Source of the DNA: Symsagittifera roscoffensis | Lineage: Eukaryota > Xenacoelomorpha > Acoela > Convolutidae | Direction: 5' to 3' | Length of the DNA stretch: 64,000 nucleotides | Assembly: GCF_963678635.1 (NCBI RefSeq) | Contig: NC_087065.1 | Span: forward strand, 44,985,919-45,049,918 | In this document: positions 1 to 11,622 of the stretch, one piece after another | Layout of the letters: every line of letters starts with the position of its first letter | How positions within the stretch are numbered: position 1 is the stretch's first letter | Notes under the pieces: model-generated | Seen by the model: the letters and a program-made list of their open reading frames with translations, nothing else | What the model was told of the DNA's origin: nothing | Databases searched by the model: none | Translations under genes and position numbers: made by a program

Positions 1-59
1 TCAGGCAACCTTATCGAGAGATAAAATTTAGAAGCTTTATTGTTTTCTTTTTTTTGAAC

Positions 60-950
60 AAAACGCAAAAATAAGGATCAAGCTCATCAAGCGATGAAAC
101 TACATTTTTTTGTAATTTCAGAGAAAACGAGTCGGTTCACAAAATATCCGTTCTTAAAGAAAGCTCATCATGAGTTTTTGAAAAATTTCAGTTTTTTGAT
201 AGCGCATCAAGCGTTTAAAATCTTAGATTTTCGTTGTATTAAGTTTCGCTCGTTTTATAAAAACAAATATTCGAGAAATCCCTTGGCAAAAGAAAACGAT
301 ATGAACTGTCTAGTCTTGAAGTTTGATTGGGTTTAAATTGTCTGAAGCAGCGACCTACCAAAATATTTGAGAATATTCTAGATTCAGAAAACGTAGTTCT
401 ATAAAACTCTTTTCAAGCTTGGCAGATATCAATTTCTTACACGTTGCGACCGATAGCCGCATTTTAACCATTGCGCCTTATGAGTATGAAAAACTTGTCA
501 TTTGTTTAATACTAGCAAGCCCTTTTCCAGTAATTAATCAGCTCGCAAAAAAGTAGTTGCTGTTCTGATCAAGCTATGAAGCTTTGAACAATCTCAAGCT
601 GAGCCAGATCGTAAATCGGTTTGAAAACTTACCGTTTTATACAACAAACGGTTCGCGAAAAGTTGAACTTATCTGAGCAAGCTATTCAAGCTACGACATT
701 TTAAATACTTCCAATTAATTTCGTGAAGCGAATCAGTTTGAGAAAAATTAAATTTTTTCTAAACAAGCTGTTCAAGCAATAAAACTTCAAAATATCAGGT
801 AATTTCATGCAGCAAATCTGTTTGCAAAAAAACTTGAGTTCTTCTATTGAAACGATCAAGCAATGAATTTTTGGATTCATACTCTTGCGATAAGCAAGAA
901 AATTACAATCGGATAACAGACTTTTTTTCCTGCTAACAACTTTATCCATA
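60..950. repeat. Degenerate tandem array, unit about 100 bp
   Basis: Loosely repeated modules contain the phrases 'caagctattcaagc', 'tatgaaac', 'gcaaatcagtttgc' and 'aaaacttgagtt' in the same order about every 80-110 bases. The copies are strongly diverged. The same modules recur at 2200-2710, so the two blocks are probably remains of one old array. No coding sense is seen. Confidence 0.5.
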
Positions 951-2199
951 GGATGACTGAAGTTTGGTCATCTCAACCTGCCTCTCAATTTCTACCCAAC
1001 TTGCACGTCTAACGGCTGCAATTCAACAGCTGGCTTCACCGACTGAATTGATAATTATTTTACAGCTGAAGTTGATTTTTTTGTCGGCAGTATTGATTTC
1101 GACACAAATTTTCCGGCTTACTTGCCGGGTAAATAATTCCGTAAATTCTTTTGATAGATTTCTCAAGTACTTTTTTCTTGATTTTCATGAGGATAAATAT
1201 AGTTCGTGGTTTTCTGGTTTTTACGGGCGCCAAATTTTTCTGTTGGAAATAAAACTTGACTTTTTTTTCAGCTGCAATTTTTTTGCGAAAAAAAATTCAA
1301 TTTTTGGGATGCATGGCTCTCGATTTTTTTGTTCTAAAAGTGCGTGAAATTAGCTTGAGTTTTAATTAGTTAAGTGTGTTTTAGGTTTGAACAATTTTGT
1401 TTGAAATTGATTGAAGCTGATGATTCAAAGTATTGTTTCAATACGTCAAAAAAAATAAACTTCTAGATTTTTACTGCAAGGTTGACTCGACTGTTTTGTC
1501 TGCAAAGGAATGTGGTGCCAAGTTCTGCACGAGCTCTAGAAGTGTAGTTTTCTCCGGCTGCAGTTTTGACAAAAAAAAGTTTTTCGTGTTTTTTTTTATT
1601 TCAGAGGCAGTTTTTTTATGTTGTTTTTTGTAATATAGACCTTTTTCCGTTGCGAATAATGTGTTCATAACTTATAGTTTTTGATGTAATTGGGTTATGT
1701 TTATAGGTTTTCAGTGTTTTGTCAGATTTTCAGCAAATTCTTTTCTGTGGCAATTGTTTGTTATTTTGCATCAAGTTCTTGAAAACTTGTTTTTTTTGGT
1801 CTTGTATTATAGCAGTAAGCGGATAGGGCCTTTCACACCCAATTAACTTTGTTGGATATGCAAAATTGTTTGTTTGCAAAAATTAACGAACAATTTTCGA
1901 GTATATTTGGTGCTTTTTCTATCTCAATTTTTCAATCAAAATGTTTTCTGGTCGTTTTTATCTATTGGTTATCAAAACAAAAGTTCAGCCCAAATCATTT
2001 TTTTTCTTTTGAAGGTAATTGATTTCTTTAACATTTGCAATAAAATTGTTCTTGATATTTTAGCGTTCGGTTTTTTCAACAAAATCATTCAAAATTTTTT
2101 ATGTTTGAGACATATTGTCTTATGACTTTTGGAGCTATATGTGTATTTCAAGTGGTGCGAAGCTCAGCTTCTCCTCTGTGCTTTAAGTTGTTTCTTAGA
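951..2199. other. AT-rich stretch without recognisable gene
   Basis: T-rich and A-rich runs with only short ORFs that lack domain signatures, codon structure or plausible splice sites. I see no gene, RNA or intact mobile element here. Confidence 0.4.
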
Positions 2200-2715
2200 C
2201 CGTATCCTTTCGTGAAAATTTCAAGTTTTTTTAAGCAATCGAATCTTGTTATGATACTTTGAAACAAATCAACTTATTTTTTGAAGCGAATCTGAAGGCA
2301 AACAAAATTATTTCTTCTGCTGAAGCCATTCGAACGAGGAAGATTTGAATTATTACATGGTATTTTTAGAAAGAATCATTTTGCAAAAAGTTGAAGTTTT
2401 TCTATCAAGCTATTTAATCAATGAACTTTTGAAATATTTCCATTCATTTTACAGAGCCAATCAATTCACAAACAGTTCAAGTTTTTCTAAACAAGATATT
2501 CAAACTATTAAACTATTTCATAGACCAAAATGGTTTGCAATAATTTATCTTTTTCTTATTGAAGCTATGAATCTTTGAAATATTTTATTCGATCGGCTTG
2601 GTTTGCGAAAAGTCTGATTTTTTTAACAAGTTTTTCAAGCTATGAAATATTTCAAGTTATTTCATAGCGCAAATCAGTTTACTAAAAATTGGTTCTTGCA
2701 AGCATGGAGGTTGCT
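2200..2715. repeat. Second block of the degenerate ~100-bp repeat
   Basis: The same ordered modules as in 60-950 are visible: a 'gcaaatcagtttgc'-like phrase, then 'aagttgaagtttttc', then 'aagctattcaagctatgaa', then 'atatttca'. Roughly five diverged units are present. The unit length is estimated by eye. Confidence 0.5.
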
Positions 2716-3046
2716 CTTTTTAGTCATTTAGTTTTAGACTGAAATGAATCTGTAAACGCAAAATTTTGGATAGTAAGTGGGTGGGTACTGTCTAGCCTTG
2801 AAACTGAATTGAGTTCATCTTGTTTGAAGAGCTTTGAACTTTTTTCGGAAAGATTTCTAGAATAATCCAGAATTTAGAATGATTGAAAGTTCTTGCTTGA
2901 CTAAACGCCTCTTAAAACTTGAGCTCGATGGTTGCTCTGAACGATTCTTAAAACTTCTGATCTAAGTCTTCTTAAACGCTGTGCTGGGAAAAAAAAGTTA
3001 AAACGTTGCGTCCATAGCATATAAAGACTTTCATTTAATATATAAG

Positions 3047-3134
3047 ATAGAGATAGATTTCGAATAGATCGATTGTTATGAAGACGAAAAACATGTCATT
3101 CGTTTAATATAGAGATAGATTTCGAATAGATCGA
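3047..3134. repeat. Pair of 26-bp direct repeats, 62 bp apart
   Basis: An identical 26-base stretch, beginning 'atagagatagatttcg', occurs at 3047-3072 and 3109-3134. The segment between them resembles 475-500 ('aaaaac.tgtcatt.gtttaata'), so this is part of a dispersed repeat rather than a clean target-site duplication. Confidence 0.6.
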
Positions 3135-3233
3135 ACTAAATAGACCAAATTGAATACTGGGCAAGTTCACAATTTTTCAAAACTGCCGCTCAGGATCGGT
3201 TCTTTGTAGTTCGAACAATTCAGCATGACTCAC

Positions 3234-6200
3234 CACTTGATTCTTCTTTGAAGCCACTCGTGCTGCTGTTTAAGTTATCCAGGGACCTACTCAGTCCAGA
3301 GTTGATGTCTGGCAACTGCAGTGTGACCATTTTGTGCTGCCCTCCAGTCTTCTCATTCAACAGATTCTCCTGTTTCAGGAACTCATTAAAATATTCGCTC
3401 TCGCCCCCTTTCCGAAGCAGGTCTCGCTTGTACATTATCTTCAGTTCAGAATGCACGTGCTTCCAGTGCTGGCGTGTTAAATGACTGAAGCAAATAGAAA
3501 ACTACTTTTAAAGTATAGAACATGACCGTTCGTATCAGGGCGACGCCCTCTGAATGTTTCTTCTGCTCTTTAAAGTCTATACAGCGGTGATCGGTTTGTA
3601 AAAATTAATCAAATTTTTATAATGGAAAGTTTTTGAATGTTTTGAATGTTTTTTTGAAGGTTTTGAACACTACCAATTTCGCTTATGGCAAAATATTAAA
3701 TAGACCAACAAATTGACAATCTTCAAACTTCTTTATTTTACAAAAAAAACGATCACAGTAGAAATAGCTTTTTAAAATTAAGCTCAAGACAACAATATTT
3801 TTCGAATGATATATAAAAAAAAAATCCCATCAAAAATAGCTAGTTAAGAAGTCGCAACTGTTCAGAAGAAAAAACCACCCAAGAACAAACATTCCGTCAC
3901 TTTCTTCAAACGTCGAACAATAAACCATCCCCCCCTAGCAGTTTACCCCACCCCCCCCCCCCCCCACCCAGTTTACCCTGCCCTTTTAGCCTGCAAAAAA
4001 ATAATCGAATTTAGTTCTAAAAATGAAATGGATTATAATGGGTTTTCATTTAAAAATAATCAATTATAATTGATTATCTTGGCAAAAAAAATCGATTTCA
4101 GTGACAAAAATAATGGATTATAATCGATTATAATGATTATATTTTTTCAGAATTAATCGATTATAATGGCAATATAATCGATTTCGTGATGTGAATTTTA
4201 CATCTGTAATGGATTATAATGGATTATTTTTGTCTCGATAATCCATTATAATCTATTAGAATCCATGGGCGCTCGGTGCGGGCACTAAAATCAAAAGTGG
4301 AGTAAAAGACTTCAAAAGTTAATTTACTACGGAAGGTTAAGATCTTTGGGTGGCGAGTGTGCCGAAATTGCGCCCCTACCCCCTATATCTGTCCCTGTTC
4401 AGTGTGATGTAGCATTTTATACATTTTAAATGAAGTTGCTGTGCTCCAAACCAATGATATGGATAAGAAATGGATAGCCTAACATAAACTGATGGGAGTT
4501 GAGAATTAATTAAAAAACCATTACAATGCTTCTATGTCCGTTCTTACTTCCAGAAGTTGGGCACAGTTGACACTGAGGGAACCTGCTGCAACACCACGTA
4601 TATAATCGTTCGGACTCTGACATCCAACTCCTCCCAACTCAGAAGATGTCTCCCTTTGATCGCTGAAACTCGCAAAATTGCTTGGAAATTAATTGCAATC
4701 ACAATTGATCAAATTTTCAAATCTGAAGCCAATTTTTCAGTTCCTTAATAAGAACAAAATCGTTTCTATGATTTAAAGCGACTTTTGAAATAATACAAAT
4801 TGTACACGTTTTTTTAAAAATAGTTACAAAACATATTCAGTCAATTTTTCTAACCTCCAATTTTGGTCGGCATGTCGACATTTTGGTCGACATGCTTTTT
4901 CGTTAAGTCTTCAGTAACTTGATCATATAATCAAAAAATGTGACATCATTTGGTAATCGATACCGCAGTTTCTTTTACGACATCGCAAAATGAAATGCGA
5001 GCAGAGCCCTTTAATGTTTTAAGTTCTCAAAACAAGTTCAAACACTTTTTTCAAAAATGACACTCATATTTTTATAGAGAAGTGAACGTACACTTAACAG
5101 ATTCGTCGTATATATTAGCATAGTACTTGGCCCAGTATCGCATCACCGCCTTAGAGAGAAGATCTGCGTCGAACCACGTGATCTCCAATGGCATTTCTTT
5201 CAGAGCCTGAGCGGCCTCAAGGCCCCGCTTGCCCAGGTAGGGCGCCAGTTTGTCAATCAAGTCATCAGGCATCTCTGGAAACAGATTGTGGTAAAATAGA
5301 CTAGTTGCCATTAGACAGTCAATTGTAATATTATCAGTTGTATTTTTAGGGGAGCGGTGGTGAAGTGGTTACGTCTCCGCCTCTCAATCGAAAGGTCGGA
5401 TGTTCCGATGAGGCCCAACATGATCCGTGCTCGTTGCTTAAGGGAACGTTACCCAGCCCAGAAAAAATTCAAAAAACATGCATGTAGTCGTTAAGCATGT
5501 AGTCGTTATTGACAAAACTGTTAACTGATTGCAAAAACTGTTTGATAATACCTGCTCTTTTTTCTCAATTTGAATCACGTACAGGATGTTTCAGATTAAA
5601 TTTCCCAAGTAAACGCCGAATTCCTCAATAAATTTTGCGCGGAGATACTGAAAATTTGAACTGTAGTTGACCGGAAAATTTTTTAACTATGATTTTTCAA
5701 ACTGATATTACTATAGGCAATTAAGACGTGAAAACAACAGCCTGAGGTGAAAACGAAAGCTACCTACAGCCTAAGAACCTTTTGCACTCTCTTTCCATCT
5801 ATTTTTACGTGGGGTGAAACTTTCAGCACTCAGATCATACGCTCGCGGACTAAATCCGCCAAGGACGAAACCTTACAGGACATTATTCGACACCCCTGAA
5901 CATTTTCTTAATGAGAAATTGGAATGATTTTTGAGAAATTTTATCTGAAACACTTGGTAAAATTAACGTCAAAACTTCGCCTGCGGTGCAATTTTTTTTT
6001 GTCAAAATAGGGTTTTGATGGTATTTAAAGAAATCGGAAACTCAATATGATCTATCTAAAAAAAAGGTCAACAAAATTTTCAAATAAAAATGTTAAAAAT
6101 CCCCCCCCCTCAAGAAAAATATAGATCCACACTGGCAATAAATAAACGTCAACTTGATTTACCTGATTCTAAAATAGGCGTCTTTTAGTGCAGGAGCGGA

Positions 6201-7168
6201 TTTAGAAAATTTTTCGGCGTCAATGTATACTAATTTTGAAAGGGGAGCGCGCGCCAAAAAAAGCGATTTTTGGTAAACATTTGCGATTTTAGGCGCACAA
6301 AATTTGGCCAAAACAGGGTCTGTTTAGTGCATTGAGAGTGCTAGCAAAATCAATTTGGACGACGGACAATATTTTTGAAAGTCCCCCCTCCCAGCCTCCT
6401 AGTTCCGCCTCTGTCTTAGTTTAATAATAGTACAATTATATGTGCTCTCTGGGTGGTAAGAAAGTATTCTAAAGTTTTTTTCGCTCACCTAAATGAATAA
6501 ATTCCTCCTCGCACCATTGAGACAAGTCCACGTTCGTCGCAATCTGGATACCTTTGGTCAGGGGCGGATCTAGGATTTTCTCGAGGGGGGGGCGGATTTT
6601 CAAAAAATTTTCCAAAATTTTGACGACCTTTTTTTTTTTTTTTTAGGTCGACCAAATTGATTTTTATTTTTCGCGCTCTCCTAAAGCACTGTTTTGCCCT
6701 TATTTTGGCAAAATTTTCTGCGCCGCAGTCAAATTTTTGAAAAAACAGTCAAAAAAAGCCGTTTTTGGGCACTTTTTGAAAAATTTTGAAAAAAAAAATG
6801 CGTTTTTTTGGCGCGCGCTCCCCCTCAAAAATAGCATTTATTGGCGCCGAAGGCGCCTTTAGAAAAATTTTAGGGTCGGTCAGCCAAAAATGGATTTCTG
6901 AAAAAGTATCAAAGGGGGGACCATTTGGGTCGGCAAGGGGTCAAATCCCTGAGGGGGGGGGCGTCCGCCCCCCCCGCCCCCCCCTAAATCCGCCCCTGCC
7001 TTTGGTGTTGTTCCGGCGGTCACTGATCACTCCCCGGTTGGAGAAGCCGAACGTATCTCTTATGAAGTCAGTGTCCAGTAGCTGGAAGCCGCCGCCGGTC
7101 CTTTTGGGGGAAACATCACCAGTAGGAGAAGCGGGACCTACGAACACGTCATAATCAGCAAAAAACAT
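3234..7168 (-). CDS. Pesticin/GH24-type lysozyme-like protein (5' exons)
   Basis: The product is probably a lysozyme-fold protein of the pesticin-C/GH24 class, which cleaves peptidoglycan. Exons are 7168-7000, 6551-6489, 5274-5094 and 3484-3234, and the splice phases agree at every junction (phase 1, then 2, then 1). The ATG at 7168 has an in-frame stop 9 bases upstream. Family resemblance lies in GIQIATNVDLSQ (residues 57-68) and the PDDLIDKLAPYLGKRG block (80-95), followed by an alternating-helix segment. Where this class has its catalytic Glu before the GIQI block, I read Phe (DTFGF, residues 38-42), so the enzyme may be inactive. Donors are gtgagc, gtgtac and gtgagt; the exon 5274 acceptor follows a pyrimidine tract. 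An hAT MITE separates the first two pieces and must be spliced out for the frame to continue. The 3' exons lie left of 3234 or outside the window. The family call is from recalled motif pattern only. Confidence 0.55.
3945..3970. repeat. Poly-C microsatellite
   Basis: A run of C interrupted by single A, in an otherwise AT-rich intron or intergenic stretch of the lysozyme-like gene region. Low-complexity sequence only. Confidence 0.8.
4010..4265. repeat. AT-rich array of TTATAATCGATTATAAT-like motifs
   Basis: About ten near-palindromic copies of 'gattataatcgattataat' and 'aatggattataatgg' lie end to end. A similar array occurs at 27200-28030. The segment lies in the intron between the 5274 and 3484 exons of the lysozyme-like gene. 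It would form many small hairpins; no function is visible. Confidence 0.7.
5349..5480 (+). repeat. tRNA-derived SINE (head and partial body)
   Basis: A tRNA-like head starts at 5349. Bases 5358-5368 (tggtgaagtgg) match the pol III A-box consensus TRGYNNARNNG. A B-box-like gttccgatg follows at 5402-5410 with one extra base relative to consensus. After the head comes a short body ending near a repeated 'gcatgtagtcgtta' segment. Cloverleaf pairing is poor, so a SINE is more likely than a tRNA gene. It sits just upstream, in gene orientation, of the 5274 exon. Confidence 0.5.
6191..6413. mobile_element. Old, shortened copy of the hAT-type MITE
   Basis: The copy starts 'caggagcggattta' and ends 'agttccgcctctg', degenerate forms of the terminal repeats of the young copy at 6559-6998. 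It shares the internal phrases 'ggagcgcgcgccaaaaa' and 'aaatcaatttgg'. The flanking 8-mers ttttagtg and tcttagtt agree at six of eight positions, as expected of an aged 8-bp target duplication. It lies in the intron between exons 6551-6489 and 5274-5094. Confidence 0.7.
6559..6998. mobile_element. hAT-type MITE inserted in a coding exon
   Basis: A 440-bp non-autonomous element. Its ends are inverted repeats: 'caggggcggatctagg' on the left and its near-exact complement 'cctaaatccgcccctg' on the right (15 of 16 positions). It is flanked by a perfect 8-bp target duplication, cctttggt, at 6551-6558 and 6999-7006. CAGGGG ends and an 8-bp duplication are typical of hAT transposons. No transposase is present. 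It splits a codon run of the lysozyme-like gene. On the minus strand the duplication gives AAAG|GC on one side and AAAG|GT on the other, so GC-AG splicing would restore the uninterrupted frame. Confidence 0.9.
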
Positions 7169-9650
7169 GACTGTTTACGGCATAAATGGCCTTCGAAAAT
7201 TTATAAGTAAGTTTGGTATATGCTAATTCTTATCATAAATTTATCAATTGATTTTTGTAACGTTCTGGATTTTTTTTCTACAAGTTATCGAAGGTCAGAA
7301 AGGGCTATAAGGAATCGCAAAATCATTGATCAACAAGAAACTTAAGCAAAGTCAGGGTTTGCATATATGTGGAGACGTTGAGATGTTTTAACTGTACAAA
7401 AATGAACGCAGAAATATGAAAATAAAGATGGTTTTGATGTAGTGTTAAAAAGCATTAGCAGATCAGTTTGACCCGAAGCGTTTTTATATTTTATGGACTT
7501 TTTTACATATCTTCAAAAACATAAGTGATGTTTTAATTGACCTAAATTGGAAATCGATGTATCATTTGATTTTAGACCATAACTCACCCGGTATGTTGTT
7601 CACCATTTAAACAATCCAAGATTTAATGAAGATTGATCATGTAGAAAGACATTTTCTAAAATTGATGCGTGTAAAATTTTGCTAGGTCTGTCTTCCAAAA
7701 TTGTAAAATATATATATATATACTAAAAAATTGAAAACTGAAAATAGAATCTAACAAATTACGTAATTTTGAAAAAAAAACTCATTTTTGAAATCAATTG
7801 CGCAACATAAAGACAATTTTATACAACTCGATTTACAAGCGAATCTGATGTTTTAACAAGAAATCGGCCTGAACCATAAACTGGATCACGTTCTTTTCAT
7901 GTCATTTTTCAATTGTTTCAGTTCAGATTAATATGGCCGTGGTATGCTGGAACAAACCCGACATAATGCTTGAATCATGGTTCCGCACTAAGTCATTTAC
8001 AACTGGCTGATTATTTGTCAACAAAAGGTTTTTTGAAGCGGTTACCAGTTTAGCTTTTCGCGTTGATATTGTAACATCCTTCAACCGGGTGAATCGCGTT
8101 GAAAACAGCATGTGATTGAAGCGAGTTGTTTTGTTCAAAATCGAGTTGTGTGAATTTTTCAAGATCACGGGAAAAATGGTATTTTGTGGTCCATTTTGTT
8201 GTTCCCCTAGCAGCTTTTATATCACTTTTGCGTACTGAATTCTTTTTAGGAAAACGGTCAGTCCACTAGCTTACAAGTAATCCAATTCTTTTTTATGATA
8301 TTAAATTTTTATGGGTGAGTGGGCTCAAGGATTAGTAATTTTAGTCAGACAACAGGAGTTGAAAAAGAGTTCTCTCGGATTTGTAAAAAAAAAGTATAAT
8401 GAAAAACGATGCCATACATTTGTCTCAGTATTAGAAGATCTCATGAACTAAAATTTCTCATGCCATAACAACCCATAGCCATTGAAAAGATCTCAATTTA
8501 AGTATTTCATTTGATAAAACGGGCAGTGCTCTGTAACCCAATTGGTTTCGTTAACTGTCCCCTCACTGTTTCTGGTGCTTCATGTTTAAATTCTCGTTAT
8601 ATGCATATTCACCATTAACAATGAGAATAAATTCTTTCTTTCTTTCTTCCACAGCTCGTCAAAGGCATACAAAGAATATGATCGAAGCATGATCAAAAAC
8701 AAGTCCAGAGTGAAGATAGATCGCATAGGATAACATCAATTCCATCCTATCATTCCATCACATCATCACCCTGTAGTCAAACAGCTTAGTTTCAAACCTT
8801 GTATTCTATTTGATATAAAGGGTAACGCGACAAAACAATTCAATCAGAGACGGTTTAGACAACTTGAAATTAAGAAAATTCAGTCAAAATGAGTGGAACA
8901 ATTGGGCCAAACAGTAATCAGACAGTTTTAACGTTTTAAACCGTTCGCACAAAGTATTTTCACATCCTGAAAAATCAAAGATTTAATTAGACGGCTTATA
9001 ATTAATTCTTTTTAAATGCACAATAGAAACCAAAAATAATTTAACCAAATTACCTAAACAGAAAAAAAAATTATACACAACAAATTTAGAAAGAAGGTTT
9101 AAAAAAATTGAACTCAACAAAAAATTGAACAATAGTTACAAGTTAACCAACTTAAATGAAACCAAGCCTTAAAATGAGAAATTTACAGACAGTCAAAAAG
9201 AATATCACTTGAAGCATTGACCACCCTTACCAGGTGCTGGCCTCATACTTACGCTTATTTTTTTATAATGCATTAACTGCCTATCAGATAACTTTGGTAG
9301 TTCGTTGAAACTAAATTGAAACACAGTTTGGGAGTTTTTCAATCGGATGCTCTGCGAAGAACCTAATGTAAAGAGACTGATGGTATAATTTTGAATTGAC
9401 GGTGATATTATCAGAAAATTGAAGCCCAAAACTTCAATCGCCAGTGAGAAACTCGTGCAAAACGCAATTAATTACACTCGAGTCCATATACAGAAGTATA
9501 TATAACTTTACACTGTAAATGTACATATACCGAAAAACTCTATCCAAAGCATGTTTGTTGTAATCTTTAAAATTTGGGATTTGAAATTTCACTTTTTTTG
9601 TTGAAGTTTTGAAAGCCTTCTGAGCGTAATCAGTTTAGAAAAAATTTTAT
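7169..9650. other. Intergenic stretch, no gene seen
   Basis: AT-rich sequence upstream of the lysozyme-like gene's ATG. It contains an AT dinucleotide run near 7706-7725 and a CTTT microsatellite near 8630. Short ORFs at 7923-8168 and 9205-9429 (minus) have no domain features or supporting splice sites. The promoter of the lysozyme-like gene should lie just right of 7168, but I see no distinct TATA or initiator element. Confidence 0.4.
8630..8648. repeat. (CTTT)n microsatellite, possible SINE tail
   Basis: Five CTTT units directly follow 'aatgagaataaatt'. An AATAAA-like motif plus a simple-repeat tail is the usual end of a SINE or other retroposed sequence, but I cannot define the body to its left. 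Confidence 0.5.
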
Positions 9651-9659
9651 TTCAGCTCT

Positions 9660-9905
9660 AAAAAATCAACACGACTGTTGTATCAGGACGGAGCCGTGAA
9701 TGCTCAGATTGTCCACAACTTGTCTCAAATAGTTTTGGGTTTCTATAATTTAGACAAACAATGAATTTTACGCTTGCAAAAAAAGTCGTGTACGGAAAAA
9801 TGAGATCAATAATAATGCTTTCATTGATTTTGGAACGATTAACGATTTTGTAGTGCTGGATAATTCGCCACGCGTAAAAAATGCATTAAAAAGTATAAAA
9901 TTATC
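9660..9905. repeat. Dispersed hairpin repeat, diverged copy
   Basis: Contains 'cgactgttgtatcagg' followed by the later family motif 'gtgctggataattcgccacgcgtaaaaa'. The order matches the copies at 12748 and 29252. Divergence is high, so the limits are approximate. Confidence 0.45.
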
Positions 9906-9937
9906 AAAGCCCTCTCATAGTCATTGTTAGTCTTTTA

Positions 9938-10264
9938 TTGAGCGTTTCACAGTACTTTTTAAATCAGTATAGTGTACTGGCGAGGACGCCCTTTCTGGGA
10001 CCACGAAGATCCATGGAGAGAAATATTGATCTCGGTCCTGTGAAAGAAATATTGATCTGGGTAAGAAAACACCTCCAGCATGTCTATCCTCTGATGCGTT
10101 CAAGCAGGGGAATGAACAAAACTCGCGCATCCTCTGTGCGACCCGAACAGAATGCCAAGACCAGAAAACCATTTTGGCTACCTAGTAGCAAAATTGCCTT
10201 CAAAATGGTAAAGATTATTGCTCCAATTTTGAAGAAATTGGAACAGATTCAATGCTCGAGGTAG
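9938..10264 (+). other. Less AT-rich island with open frame; possible exon
   Basis: Base composition rises for about 250 bases and one plus-strand frame stays open for about 108 codons, rich in Arg and Lys. It holds an internal duplication of 'gaaatattgatct' at about 10020 and 10047, and a possible donor (ctgg|gtaaga) near 10060. I recognise no domain. It may be an exon of an unknown gene or a fragment of an unknown repeat. Confidence 0.2.
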
Positions 10265-10458
10265 TTTTTTTCCCTAGACAATTTTCGTCTTTCCAACAGC
10301 CGTTTTGACTGAAATTGAAACATTAAATCTCAACATCAGGAAAATGTTTCGGCTTTTCCCATATTTTGCAAGATTATGGTAGTTTGAATTTGAGGTTCTT
10401 TGACTATTGTTAAATACTTTGAAAGAAGAAGCGCGCGATCTATCTCTTCCGATTAAAG

Positions 10459-10917
10459 CAAAAGCAAAAACAAGTCTGCTTGTAAATTAGGGCGAAGCCC
10501 TGAAAGTTCTGACTACAATTTAAAGCCAATTTAAAAGTTTGTTGAATAATTGACAAAATTTTAACAAAAAATTTTCTTTCTTTATTTCGTAATTCAATTT
10601 ATCACCTCAAACGCTAAAGTTTGCTCTAAAGGCATATATTTAGCGTTTTTGCATCGTAATGTTATGACAAAGCGATTTGCCTCAAATTAGTTTGTATCGC
10701 ATTTGTTTGCCGCTAACGCATGTTTTAAGAACGCAATATATCGCTCGTTATTTATCCCAAGCAATTTTCAAAGCTCCATAACTTTACAAAAAAGTTGCAA
10801 GTGAAATATCTTTTTCAATTTGAACACAGGAAAACAATGCTTTTCAGATGACTTGACTGAATATAATTGACTGAATATAAAAACACCCCAAGCAAAAATA
10901 CCCTTTCGAAAGTCGGA
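10459..10917. repeat. Dispersed hairpin repeat, copy
   Basis: The head has 'caagtctgcttgtaaattagggcgaagccctgaa', here described by its gggcgaagccct hairpin. It is followed by 'aaagcgatttgcctcaaattag' and 'cgcaatatatcgctcgtt', and ends with 'aagtcggaacag'. The order and spacing match the copies at 12748, 26391, 29252 and 29878. No ORF. Confidence 0.6.
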
Positions 10918-11622
10918 ACAGTTAAATAACTCGAAGTTGATTTGAGAAGAGCAACACGCTGATATTGTGATTACTATCTTAATGAAATCACAATTTTTTT
11001 TGGTTTTATACTTTGCATAGCGTTTAAATATGCAAAATTAAGAAAAAATGAAAAAAACCCATTTTAAAATTTTTATTGAATATTTTTAGCAATGTTTCAT
11101 CCATAAACCTTTCCATCGACGATAAAGGGCAGTCAGAATATGCAAGGCTTCGTCATGATACACCAGTCTTGTTCTAAGTTCAATGTTAAACAATCAGTTG
11201 AATCTACTAAAGGTAGGAAATTTAAGCCTGCCACCAGCAAACGCAATCAAACCGGATAATATACACATTCCGGTGAACAACAAAATCACCGACTCAACTG
11301 TCAATTTTTTATAAACTCATTTTAAATTAAGCTTCAGCGATAATGCGCAAGTCACGGAAAAAAATTCGAGATTGGTAGTGACCAGAAACGTTTCTGCTTA
11401 AAAAGTTCAATTGTCGAATATCGTTTGTCTGCTTTTTTGTCACAGCAGCAACTTGTTCTGAATTACGCAACGTCAACAATAGGAAAATCAATTAGGTTGA
11501 TTTCTGTAATTCAATGATTTTCTGATGTACATTTGACGAACTTTCCTAGTTCCTTTTCTTAAAAGGTAAAGTGCGCCAATAGAAACATAGAGCTAAGATT
11601 CACGAGGTTCATGAGATTGAGA

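Noticed and set aside
6786-7154. Plus-strand 122-codon ORF across the MITE and exon
   Set aside because: It runs through the MITE and antisense to the lysozyme-like exon; it is a composite shadow with G- and P-runs from poly-G/poly-C.
9205-9429. Minus-strand ORF and a U1-like 'atacttac' motif near 9247
   Set aside because: The motif lacks the following conserved U1 bases and any snRNA structure, and the ORF has no features.
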